A stretch of DNA of 64,000 nt from Bedellia somnulentella (taxonomy: Eukaryota > Arthropoda > Insecta > Lepidoptera > Bedelliidae). Below the pieces are notes generated by a model. The model had not been told where the DNA came from, made no database searches, and worked only from the letters and a program-made list of their open reading frames with translations. Location: positions 9,300,001 to 9,364,000 of the forward strand of contig OY755187.1 of NCBI GenBank assembly GCA_963576735.1. The letters are read 5' to 3'. Position 1 is the stretch's first letter; every line of letters starts with the position of its first letter. This document shows positions 54,531 to 64,000 of the stretch, one piece after another. The translations under genes and the position numbers were made by a program.

Positions 54531-54837
54531 CCCCGAGACACCGTTTATTTATTTTCAACTATAGGGTGGATAAAGTCGACGCGACTGGATTTGAACTGTT
54601 TGATATGAGAACGTGTCTTGTCGTTGTCGGCTACACTTGGTTTATAGAAAATATTCATATTGGAACTATTTTTTCACTCACCTATTATGACCAAGTATTG
54701 ATTAAATAACAAATGGCTCTGCGTATTTACGGTGCATTTACATCCAAGTTTTTAAATACATACTTATTTATGTTCACATTTTCCGAATTTCATTATCATA
54801 TTAGTAATACAATAAATTAAATTTTATTTGGATCCAT

Positions 54838-54935
54838 ACACACATACTATACTCACACCCTTAGTTATCACATTGGGGTAGGCAAGGAATATTGATCACC
54901 ATTTTATATGATCCTTTTGTTTTTACTTTCGTTAT
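54838..54935 (-). repeat. Family C LINE 3' end, minus, decayed
   Basis: ACACATACTATACTCACACC, ACATTGGGGTAGGCAAGGAA and TATTGATCACCATTTTATAT are visible. Confidence 0.7.
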
Positions 54936-54947
54936 AAATTACATACA

Positions 54948-55153
54948 AACATATATTCACGGTTTTAAATGCCTAGATGTGGTAGCCAGAGCTTCCAATT
55001 AAAAACATCCTCAGCATCTTTTGAAATATGTGTGAGAAAAGTATTGTAGCAACCGCATCGCCCAATAATCACCTAAAAAGCCCTTAGCCCCTTTTGCAAA
55101 CACCATGGTGAAGAAATGAGATAGTGGTATTCTAAGCTGATACTACACAGCGG
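54948..55153 (-). repeat. Family B retroposon, minus, nearly full length
   Basis: ACATACAAACATATATTCAC, GTGGTAGCCAGAGCTTCC, CAACCGCATCGCCCAATAAT and GGTATTCTAAGCTGATACTA show the full block order with small deletions. Confidence 0.8.
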
Positions 55154-55424
55154 GTTAATTCAATTTCGTTGTAAATTGTATTTCAAAGTAGTGGAAATTC
55201 CTTGTATTGCTGCTTGGACTTTTAAATAAAACGTACTAGCAGTTTCACGCTTTCCATGGGTATGTTTTTCATTTATTTATTTGGTACGTACTGTATTAAG
55301 AAAACACCTCAGATGTCTTAATTGAGTGAGTATGACAGAATACAAGCAATCCCGAAATTTTAAAAACTAAATTTCTTGTCAAATATTATCGTTTTTGTTA
55401 AGTGTGAATTGTGTATATGTAAAC

Positions 55425-55656
55425 ATACGGACATATTATACACAGATCAAGTTAGCCTCTCACTAAGTATAACTTGTATTATGGGACACTAACTCAACAA
55501 TATAATCAATATTATAAAATACACATATAAATAACATCCAAGACTAAGAAACAATCATTTATGCTCATAACATAAATGTTTCCCTCAGCGGGGATCGAAC
55601 CCGAAACCTCCGGACCGAGAAACTAGTCACCTAGCCACTCTGCCACGGCTGTCATC
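55425..55656 (-). repeat. Second tRNA-derived SINE family, copy 1
   Basis: On the minus strand the head GCCGTGGCAGAGTGGCTAGG holds an A box (TGGCAGAGTGGC, 55645-55634), and the B box GGTTCGATCCC (55601-55591) is perfect. The body then reads TCTTAGTCTTGGATGTTATT, GTTGAGTTAGTGTCCCATAA and CTAACTTGATCTGTG. It is a SINE and not a tRNA gene: the acceptor stem does not close and a long body follows. Another copy is at 61990-62235. Confidence 0.75.
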
Positions 55657-56670
55657 AGGAAGTGTTACATCCTATACAACAATCCAAACATATATTATAT
55701 AACATATGTAAATCTAATATTATCAGTAGTTAATACCCGTGCGAAACTGTACCCTGTAAAAATTGATTTTGTCTTATCACAATGTTATAAAGTTCTAGGC
55801 AAAGTTTTCTGAGGATACGAATCTCAATGAACCTCCAAATCATAGCTTTTAGTTCAATTGATTCAAAATTAGAAATCAATACATTCAAATGGACTATTAG
55901 AAGCTGTTGTCAAGCCACCGTTCTGCAAAATTATTACATTATTGCAGATGCATATAGAATTGGCAATATAAATCAAACGTGCTATAGGTCGATGATTTAT
56001 AATTTCCACACAACAACATCCTTATTTTCTCAAGAAAATTGCAGCTGCTATTATGAAACAAAACAATGCAACGGGTATACACGATAACCTATTATAAAAA
56101 CAAGACTTACATAATGCCAACAGTTACAATTACAACTGAATCTAGCTGAAAGAACAGTTCCCCTTGACACTGACACAAATTTAATTACCTACTTAACGTT
56201 CTAAAAACAGAACAGGACTGTGCATGACTATTTAAAGCCGAAAATAAACAGTGAGCGTATCAGGACACGTTTATTTTGAGTGGAACAAGGCCAGTCTCCC
56301 ACATCGCCACTGCAGTGCAGAGTTGTCGAAAACTCTTGCTCGTAAATTATTTCGTTGCATTTTTGTGCTACACAGAGGCTATTGGGTCCACAGAGTAGCG
56401 ATACACGCTCTTTATTGACAATATATCTTGGGTTAACAACGTTTGCTGTGCTAGGTGAGCAGTAGGTTGTATCAGAGCTTCGGTTTAATGAGAAGCATCA
56501 ATCTTTCTTAAATACTTACTTTACACTTCGCTTCTATAAAAATATCCTGCTAGGTAATTCACTGAAATCTTATACCAAGATCAAACAACAAAAAAATATT
56601 TGCAGTCGATGTCTCTGTGATGGTTATAATTATAATGTATATTTTTTGAACACAGAATCACTAATATTAA

Positions 56671-56932
56671 CTTCGATCATATATACCAAAGATACACCAA
56701 CAAAGCACGAAAAACGGCCCGGCCAAGCAGTGCTTTTTTATATGGTAAGCACTGTTTCACTGACAGTCGCGTGCTAGATCTTGCATAAAATAAGGTCCTT
56801 AGAAAATGCGGTAAGGTTGATAATTGTAGAAAAATAAATATTTAATTGTCAAACAGTCCTGTCATTCTCGCGGTCCACTTTTGTGCGTTGAATTTGTATG
56901 GAGTGTGGCATCTTTGATATATATGATCGAAG
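56671..56932. mobile_element. MITE with 23-bp inverted ends (262 bp)
   Basis: CTTCGATCATATATACCAAA at 56671 is mirrored by TTTGATATATATGATCGAAG ending at 56932; the 23-bp ends differ at one base. The interior has no ORF. The flanks are ATTAA-rich and the target duplication is unresolved. Confidence 0.75.
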
Positions 56933-57184
56933 ATTATTAAGCTTACAATAATTCTAAGAGTAGTAATTTTTCACCAAAAATTCAGTTATTACGCGTTTTT
57001 ATTATTTTATAGTAAGTATGACTAGCCGCGTTTCACAAACTAATTGGTAAATAATTAAATGGTAAATTTTCAAGTTTATCCAAATTTTATGGATCTAAAT
57101 AAAAAAAAGAAACAAATTTGTTCATTGCTACACAGTTATAAAGATATAAAACATAAAAAAAACACTTTACTAAAATATGCTTTA

Positions 57185-57719
57185 GGGACGATCCATTAAT
57201 TACATCACACCTCATGGGGGGGAGGGGGGTCCACAAAATGTGACATATCGTGACAGGGGGGAGGGAGGAGTTCCATGTTTGTGACCTCACAACCCTCACT
57301 ACAATGTTTCAATCTACTTAAGTTTAAAAAAAATATTTCAGTTGTTAACTAACTTTGTATAATTATTATATTATTATACTAAACTAATCTTCAACATACT
57401 CGGATTTGTTTGGATGTATTCGTTGCCTATAAATTTGATACTATTTTTCTGGCAGAGTTTAATGAATAATTGTTTTCGAAATAGCGAATGTAATTCAAAG
57501 GCAATAAGTCTCAATTTACAACGCCGTAAGCGTTTAAGCATTAAAAGTTAGTTTCAGTTTCAGAGTGATGTTGTAATTTCAGTTTCTCCTGAACTAAAAA
57601 CCCAAATGTGACGTCACACTAAGGGGGGAGGGTGTAGTTAATTGTGACGAAGTGTAACAAGGGGGAGGGAGGGGTCAAAAAATCATGAAATTGGTGTGAC
57701 GTAATTAATGGATCGCCCC
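57185..57719. mobile_element. DNA transposon derivative with TTA target and G-rich ends
   Basis: The left end GGGACGATCCATTAATTACA is mirrored by the right end, which reads GGGGCGATCCATTAATTACG on the minus strand. Runs such as GGGGGGGAGGGGGG follow inside each end. TTA flanks both sides (57182-57184 and 57720-57722). Harbinger/ISL2EU-type elements use such 2-3-bp targets, but that class is a guess. No transposase frame remains. Confidence 0.75.
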
Positions 57720-58621
57720 TTATATTAAGACTACCGATTATAACGTAAACGTAAACCATTGTTTACACTATCCAAATATCTCCCAATATAAATATCATTG
57801 TCACTTGGACATATTATGGATAGTTTAAGTCCAGTTTTAGACTTCTGAACTGACTGAGTTAGCCATAATTTAACAAACATACTTAAATTTGTGTGCAAAG
57901 CGTCATCTAAGGTCGCCAAGCCAAGGCTTTTTAGGAATGTTTGTGAAAAGTCTTTAGTAAAACTATAAAAAGGTGTGTACTGTGTTTATTGAATGATTTA
58001 ATTATTTGCATAAATATCATATAGCATTTTACTTTAGTTATGTTATGAAGATACCTTAACCAGCTTTAACATTTGTTTATTTCTAATCATTAGGTTATTT
58101 ACCGGCATCCAAATTATAATTTAAAAAATGAGTGAATGGTGAAGATAAAGAATTGAATGCAAATTATTTCTTGTGTTTACATTACGTGCATCATATGTCA
58201 CTTGTTTGATATAATATGAATGATTACATGCCTTCTTAAGTTTAGGTTACGGTTTTATCTTTGTCGAATTATGAATACTTAACGTAAAATACAAGCTCAT
58301 CATAAATTAAAATTGTACCGAATAATAGGCGGTATGGCTTATACCTTAGCTTATCCGATAATCGCTAAAAAAAAACAAATATTGATTGGTTTTGGTTAGT
58401 TCGTTTGTTTACTTTACATTACAATAAATAAATTGTCTGCTTATTTTAATGAAAATTTAAATACTGGTTACACAAACTTAGTTTATTCTATGACTGGTTA
58501 CTTCTGTCGGTGCTGGCTGGATACTTCTATGTCGAGTGAGTGTTTACAATAATACATTAATTCCCTAGATATATGGTTGCGTATTTTAGATTTGGAAAAA
58601 AACTGATCCATTTCTTACCGC

Positions 58622-58805
58622 AGGTGTGTTTTCGAAAGAGGCGATCGACTTGAAACTTGTTTTTTGAGCGATGAAGCTGGAGACCCATCACCAACCACCT
58701 TTATTTTACAATCGTTTTCTCAATCATAATAAGTGGCTAAGGAATTTCAATTTATAATTCTGACGCTCTGGCTTCCTCTTTTTGGGATTTATAGCCGTGA
58801 ATGTT
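58622..58805 (+). repeat. Family B retroposon, 5'-truncated
   Basis: GTGTTTTCGAAAGAGGCGAT, GGAGACCCATCACCAACCAC, ACGCTCTGGCTTCCTCTTTT and GGGATTTATAGCCGTGAATG are visible. Confidence 0.75.
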
Positions 58806-58905
58806 GATAAATAGGTAGGTAGATTATGTTAATTGACGTTGCATGTTAACACCGTTTTTTTTATTTATTTGTTAACAGACCTTAGTTTTTCCATACCTAG
58901 GTACT

Positions 58906-59044
58906 GCAGCACAAGCACGAGCCGTGTTTAAACTAGTTATCGCGTGTGATAAAGCAGCCATCTCTTACGCACTTACTTAGTATCGTATACTGCCATCGCA
59001 TTCTAGCCGTTATCGTGTCGATAAAATAGCGCTCGTGCTTGCCC
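58906..59044. mobile_element. MITE, copy 2 (inverted relative to 35.6 kb)
   Basis: Reverse complement of the MITE at 35623-35765, sharing GTTTAAACTAGTTATCGCGT, GATAAAGCAGCCATCTCTTA, CGCACTTACTTAGTATCGTA and TATCGTGTCGATAAAATAGC. Both ends carry AAGCACGAGC in inverted orientation. TACTG occurs on both outer sides, a possible short target duplication. Confidence 0.85.
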
Positions 59045-61030
59045 TACTGATGTGTTTGTACACTTAATTGCATACACATTCCAAATCAATCTACCGAAAT
59101 TGTTGACGGAGAAAACTTATATACGCGAATGTGACTATGTTTGTTTCTAACTTTATCACGCTTTAAACTACTTAACGGATAAGGATAACATGTTGGACAT
59201 GAAACTATAAACTCAAATAGGAAATAAAATCGGGTAGAATACCATAGTGGGGAATCGATATCGGAAGATGGTGCCACTTTCTTCGTAAAAAAGTGTCAGT
59301 GAATTATTGACACATGACATTGAATCTATGAATTGTACCAATTTTGCTAATCCATAAATTTTTATCTATGAAATTCAATCAAAAAGAACATTTGTATGTA
59401 TGTATTTGACCTTGATGCAACAATAATTTTTGAGACAAATTCATAAACCGAGAATATGTCGTGTCGATAAAAGAAAATTTAACTAAAAACGGTACCGTAT
59501 TCATAGTCCAAGTAAATGTTACTATAAACGTTACCATATCCATAGTGCAAGTAGCTCCTCGTACAACTGCACAGTGTGTCACGGTGCGGTGCGCGACGGA
59601 CATGATGATGGATTCGAGATAAAGCAAGTTATACGACCTGACTACACATTTACATACTCGCATTCGTGTTACATTTGTGTTAGCGATGTACGGAGGGGAA
59701 GTGCGTGAGGACGGCTATTTATGGTTTAGGAGATACATACCGGGTTTTTATAAACATGTTTGTATCCTAACAAATGCGTCTTAATGAGGTTATTATTATT
59801 TCTGGGTTATAAGAGTTAGAAAAAATGATTAAAATTATTGAATTGAAATTAACCAATAGTCTGACTAAAACGATAAAAGTTTGTGAATTGCTTATCCTTG
59901 TTCGGTAATTTAAAATCTAATTCAGCAAATGTGATGCACTAGATTTTAAGAATAATATATTCTCCGGCTATAATACGTGGTAGACTAACCTGTCTCTAAG
60001 AAAAAAACAATAAAATATTTGATAAATAATATAATGTAAACAAAGAACCCCCAAAACTCCCATCAAAAACTTTGTAAGAGTCTTCCAACAACAAATGCCT
60101 GCTGTGTGAGGAAAATAAATTCAACTGAACAATTAAAAGATTCTTAATGAACTTTCAACTCCAAAAGAACTTAGTTCATTAATCAAATTTCCTAAAAAAG
60201 CACACAAAACTGTCATAATTTTCCGTCACGTTTCACCCTTCCGTTATCTTCCCTGACCTACATACTTAGCGAGACATAATTTACACAAACGCTGTTTAAT
60301 TTATATTTGAGACAGTTTTATGGCTACTAAAAAGTAATATAGAACAGTGGGAAGGAGGTGCATACTTTATAGTAAACTTTAAGTAATCTTGAGGTTCTTA
60401 AGTAATTTATGCGTATACAGTTGACCAGATTTACTAAAGCTGCGATTGTGAACTTTTGGAATACTTAGGGTATTTTATGTTAGAGAAAGTTATAAAATAG
60501 TGGAATCTAAATAAAACCAAAAAAAATAAAATAAGGTCGTATTTTTTTTATTGCAGTGCAAGCATGGGACAATTATTCTCTTGTTAAAAATAAATCATTA
60601 TACAAAAGAAGTTTGCCATAAAAGCGGATCCTTTGTTTTCAATTTCTTTTCATCTAGTCAAGGGTAAAAAATAGCGATTAATGTTTGTTTTCTCTCGCCA
60701 ACTCTTTGGTACAAAATTTATTAAGACTTGGGGCACAAAATATCAATCTTTTAAATGAAAATGTTTTAACACTTAGCTTATAAACTTAACTTATTTTATA
60801 ACTTAACTTATAAAAACGCGCTATAACCGATTGTAAAAAATATTGATCCAAGAGAAGCCCTACCTATTTATTCCCGTGTATATTTTATTAGGCGGCTACT
60901 TACGCAGCCATGTTTTTTTTATTAAAGTAAGCCATTTTCTTATCCATAACAGTTTTCTAAAAAAGCTATCACAGCACAAGCAAGCACACGTGAACCAATT
61001 TGGCGCATTTTGCATTTTTGTAACAGTTAT
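59045..61030. other. Long gene-free stretch
   Basis: No gene was recognised apart from the 39-bp tandem duplication at 59482-59559. The frames at 59086-59277 and 59379-59663 lack domains; the second reads through the duplication. Confidence 0.4.
59482..59559. repeat. 39-bp tandem duplication
   Basis: Units 59482-59520 and 59521-59559 share AAC-G-TACC-TAT-CATAGT-CAAGTA-with about ten differences. The length is 13 codons, so the minus frame passes through both units. Confidence 0.7.
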
Positions 61031-61130
61031 TTTACAATCTTTTCCCACACAATTTCTAAAAGTGGCTGAAGAATTTTCTGATTCTGAAGCTCTGGTTACC
61101 CCTTTTAGGGATTTATATGTATGTATGCAT
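61031..61130 (+). repeat. Family B 3' half
   Basis: TTTTACAATCTTTTCCCACA, AAAGTGGCTGAAGAATTTTC, CTCTGGTTACCCCTTTTAGG and TATATGTATGTATGC are present. The GGCCGTGAG block is lost. Confidence 0.75.
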
Positions 61131-61169
61131 TTTAGTAATTAACACGTTAAAAAAAACCTTACCTTAAAA

Positions 61170-61248
61170 GCTCCGGTAGCCAAGTAGCCCCTGGCTGAAT
61201 CCGCGGCCATAGTCGTGATATTCTAAACGGACACTACACGATACTCTT
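61170..61248 (-). repeat. Family B scrap, minus
   Basis: AAAAGCTCCGGTAGCC, then CGTGATATTCTAAACGGACA, CTACACG. Both ends of the element are joined with the middle deleted. Confidence 0.45.
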
Positions 61249-61989
61249 AGTTAAAACTCATATTACATGGAGTATATCCCGGAGTGATTGATAGTGAATC
61301 CTACTTTTAACCACCACTTTGACAATCCTATACCTTTCGCTCTTTCCTTACATTCATATATCGCCTCGTGTATCGGCTTCATATAAAGATGACATTGATT
61401 ATGTGTACTTCTAATTTATCAACAAATGAACTGCCTATTAAGAATTGATACTTAAAAAAATAGTTTTATAGCCTAGTTTTAACATAATCGGTACTCAAAT
61501 ATAAGGTTCGTTATGGCTGCACTCAGATCTTTTAGATGAATGAAAAGTAGCTTTTATGCGGCCAAGCTAATAATATAAAGCGCAATTGTATTTTGAATTA
61601 CCCTAAAAATAAATGAAGACATCATAAATTCTACTTATTTACAGACAAATCTCATTTTTAGAAGCGAATGTAATCGCTTACGAAACGGGTTCATTGGTCG
61701 GGCGTAAGAAAATTAGTGCGCAGTGAATTTTGGCCTGCAAAGGACGTTTGCTGACCTCTGTGCAGTTTGAACTAGCTATTGCTAGTATCACGCAGTACGC
61801 TATTACTATATTGATGAGAAGCGAAGGAATAGTCAGTTACTAGTATTTTGTATAAATTGATGAATGGGAAATGAATTGAGAATGGCAATAGTGAGAAAAT
61901 CGTCATGACTGATTGACTGAACCCAAATGACTGACTTATTTGTAGAGCAATGTATTAGTAGAACACTTATTGATACATACAAGTAATAA

Positions 61990-62235
61990 TAATAAATAAA
62001 AAAATTGAGTAAGCTCCTAGTAATTTACAATGATGACCTGCGGTAAGGGATACTAACTCCACGACCACGATATATTTTATCATATACAAAACACATACAA
62101 ATAACACCCGAAACTAGCTACAATTACTATTCATTGTGTATATGTTGTCCTCAGTGGTTTTCGAACCGTGACCTAGGGACCCAGAAGCAAGTCCACTATC
62201 CCTATCCACTAAGCCATGGACGTCATTGTATGTCC
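61990..62235 (-). repeat. Second tRNA-derived SINE family, copy 2
   Basis: On the minus strand: ATGGCTTAGTGGATAGGGAT (A box), CACGGTTCGAAAACCACTGA (B box, two changes), GTTTCGGGTGTTATTTGTAT and GGAGTTAGTATCCCTTACCG. It aligns with the copy at 55425-55656 in head and body. Confidence 0.7.
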
Positions 62236-62309
62236 ATGGCGGATTATAAACTGTCTATATAATATATAATCTATAAGCCTGTTATTGTCTGCTTAGATTA
62301 TCTCTACCA

Positions 62310-62636
62310 CATTATTCCCGCAGGTTGTCGCGTGTAGGGACTTAGGCTACCGAAGGTTCTAAATGATTGTTGGGCAAAGAAGCTAGGTTATCATCAAAAA
62401 ATATTTATATTATCACTTGTTTCCCATCTTCCTACCGCGCAATACACATTGACACATACGTCATATGTCGGCAACTTTTTGTCGGCGGCGGCGGTATAGT
62501 TTTCATACATAACTCTTTTCATACAGGCCCCCAGATTTTGTCGGCGGGCCCGGCAAGCTCAGTGTGTATTGCGCTTAAAGGTATGCTCTCGAAGTTCTAG
62601 CTACCCCATTTTGTACTAAAGCCGTGAGTTTCAGTT
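62310..62636 (+). repeat. Family B copy interrupted by a MITE
   Basis: The left part GGTTGTCGCGTGTAGGGACT, GATTGTTGGGCAAAGAAGCT and TTTCCCATCTTCC is the B body. The right part CTCTCGAAGTTCTAGCTACC, CCATTTTGTACTAAAGCCGT, GAG is the B tail. The two are separated by 138 bp with inverted ends. Confidence 0.65.
62437..62574. mobile_element. MITE (138 bp) nested in family B
   Basis: GCGCAATACACATTGA at the left pairs with TCAGTGTGTATTGCGC at the right (15 of 16 bp). The interior is GC-richer and holds repeated TTTTGTCGGCGG motifs. The frame at 62367-62600 is a reading of this element and not a gene. Confidence 0.75.
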
Positions 62637-63063
62637 AAGTTATGTAGTTTTCATATAAAAAACGCGTCTACTTTCAGTATCTAACATTTTCAAACTTGGA
62701 TAATCCCATTAAAAATACGTAGCAAATATTTTGTCACCTTGACTGCAAAAATGTATATAAAAGAAAAACAATTCTAAAACGACCATAACAGCTCTGGTGC
62801 CAAAGAACCCAGCTTTATTCCGCTGATTTAATCAGAACTGCGCCCGTGTGACATTGGATAACGAACTAATGACTCAGTGTAGTCACCCGTTGACATTGGT
62901 GGACAACCGTGATGGATAACATACCTATATTAAAAGAAAAATAATGCGTCAACGCGATGCAAAAAAGGCATGCTATTCCTAACTGGGTGGGCAGATCTGG
63001 AAAGATTTGTCGGTTTCAAAAATTTAGCTATTGGAAATGGAAAGCTTATGGCTATATTAGCGT

Positions 63064-63388
63064 AATACTCACGGCTATAAATTCCTAAAAAGGGTAGCCA
63101 CAGTTCTAGGACTAGATATTTTATAAACATTTAAACAACTCAAAGAGAAAACGTTTGGGAAATGAATGAAAATTGGTAATGCCTCTTCAGGCACATCGTC
63201 CAACAATCACTTAAAACCAATTACCCTCAGTCGCCTCTTACGGCACAAGGGTTGACATTGACATTGACGAAGTGTCATTTTAATATCTATTAAACAATAC
63301 CACCAATTCTTAAAATACCTTTAGTCGCCTCTTATGACACCCGTTGGTAGAAAGTGGTAGTGAAATTCTAAGCCGGCACTACACCGCA
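63064..63388 (-). repeat. Family B copy with a duplicated 5' part, minus
   Basis: AATACTCACGGCTATAAATT, AAAAGGGTAGCCACAG, CACATCGTCCAACAATCACT and TCAGTCGCCTCTTACGGCAC are followed by an insert of about 90 bp. Then comes a second head, TTTAGTCGCCTCTTATGACA, CCGTTGGTAGAAAGTGG and TTCTAAGCCGGCACTACACC. Two heads and one tail imply a nested or rearranged copy. Confidence 0.7.
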
Positions 63389-63752
63389 AATTTCGACTAA
63401 GACCTTCGAATAGGTGAATGAATGAAGTCATCAATTCAATATATTTGACTCGTGACAAAAGAACACATAACGTAATGTAATCTTACTGTATGTTCGCAAT
63501 AAACCTTTCCCTCTTCCGCCATTACACGATTAGGTAGGTATGAAATTGACTAAGAAACGTGGGTGAAGTGACACCCAATCGGTACAATGACGCAAATCAC
63601 ATAAAATTGCTGATACCATAAACTGGTTACATGCTTACGTTTACGTCACACTTTCCATCAAATATAACCGATTATAAATTCAGTTACAAAGGTTTTTAGA
63701 GTCATTGCATAACAGCAAATAAATATTGTGAATATAACAATGTCATTTTAAG

Positions 63753-63815
63753 AATTTTCAGAAGTATTAGTACCTTTGCAAACCCCTTCGGGGATATTCA
63801 GCGTGAACATTTGAG
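63753..63815 (+). repeat. Family A 3' fragment
   Basis: TTTTCAGAAGTATTAGTACC, TTTGCAAACCCCTTCGGGGA, TATTCAGCGTGAACATTTG. The tail hairpin is intact. Confidence 0.8.
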
Positions 63816-64000
63816 TTTTTGCGTCTAGAGTGAAATAAATATCAATTAATTTAACCTTTTTGCTTTATTTCATTCATAAACCCAATGTCAATGGAATTGT
63901 ACTCCGCGATTCCTCGGTACAGCAAAATACCCGATACCAAATTTTCCATTTGCCACCGTTCGGATTTTCTCACGTTGTTTTGCGTTCTGTTTCACTCACA

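Noticed and set aside
54413..54709. 98-codon ORF as a first coding exon
   Set aside because: The upstream part is GC-rich but there is no domain, no clear donor at its end and no support beyond an open frame.
55574..55656. tRNA gene on the minus strand
   Set aside because: The boxes are good, but the stems do not close and a dispersed body follows; treated as a SINE.
61306..61362. Further family C fragment on the minus strand
   Set aside because: CACTTTGACAATCC..ACATTCAT is suggestive, but the diagnostic GGGGTAGGCAGAG block is absent.
62367..62600. 77-codon ORF with a glycine run
   Set aside because: It spans a B fragment and a nested MITE.
1..64000. CRISPR arrays, bacterial operons, prophage or virus genome
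   Set aside because: No spaced short repeats, no ribosome binding sites, no dense coding; composition and repeats are those of an insect nuclear genome.

Overview
The window looks like non-coding nuclear DNA from an insect, most likely a moth or butterfly. It is AT-rich throughout and carries no host exon that I can defend. Repeats known from lepidopteran genomes are scattered over it: Helitrons ending in a CCCG..CGGG hairpin plus CTAG, a CR1-type LINE 3' end containing CCCGTGCCCAGCAG, and tRNA-headed SINEs. I cannot name the species. There are no bacterial operons, CRISPR arrays, rRNA genes or convincing free-standing tRNA genes. Most open frames are chance ORFs or readings of repeats.

Three short interspersed families make up most of the recognisable content. 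Family A is a tRNA-derived SINE of about 370 bp with pol III A and B boxes. Near-intact copies lie at 31.8, 40.9 and 44.3 kb, with many fragments. Family B is a retroposon of about 235 bp whose head reads CGGCTTAGAATGTCAC and which has no tRNA-like head. It has more than 15 copies or pieces. Family C copies are 5'-truncated ends of a LINE; the best copies still encode the C-terminus of a reverse transcriptase, ending SAYPNGN-stop. The main observation is that A, B and C share one 3' tail: CTCTG(C/G)C, a CCCC..GGG hairpin, GGCGTGA or GCCGTGAG, then a TATG-type tandem tail. This fits two SINE families moved by one LINE that recognises a 3' stem-loop.

Region by region. 1-6 kb: an 80-bp perfect inverted repeat, a family C end, a minus-strand Helitron and a palindromic MITE. 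6-17 kb: B and C copies, an RT pseudogene of a second LINE (11.4-12.2 kb) and a SINE. 17-21 kb: a deleted hAT element with a 1.6 kb Helitron nested inside; the Helitron keeps the N-terminal repeats of its protein. 23.5-24.4 kb: a cluster of B copies. 25.2-26.3 kb: an unclassified DNA transposon with inverted ends. 27.2-28.1 kb: a second copy of the first Helitron family. 29.0-29.7 kb: a Penelope-like element with a GIY-YIG endonuclease pseudogene and an 89-bp inverted repeat. 31-45 kb: dense A, B and C copies, including a SINE interrupted by a MITE whose second copy is at 58.9 kb. 46-51.5 kb: a palindromic MITE, a long foldback element, CR1-type LINE ends and a three-unit tandem array whose periods are all multiples of three. 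52-64 kb: B fragments, a second tRNA-SINE family and three more MITEs.

These elements do not form a pathway. The relation that matters is parasitism: SINE families A and B appear to depend on the family C LINE, while the MITEs, hAT and Helitron remnants depend on transposases that are not encoded intact here. All coordinates and matches were read by eye.
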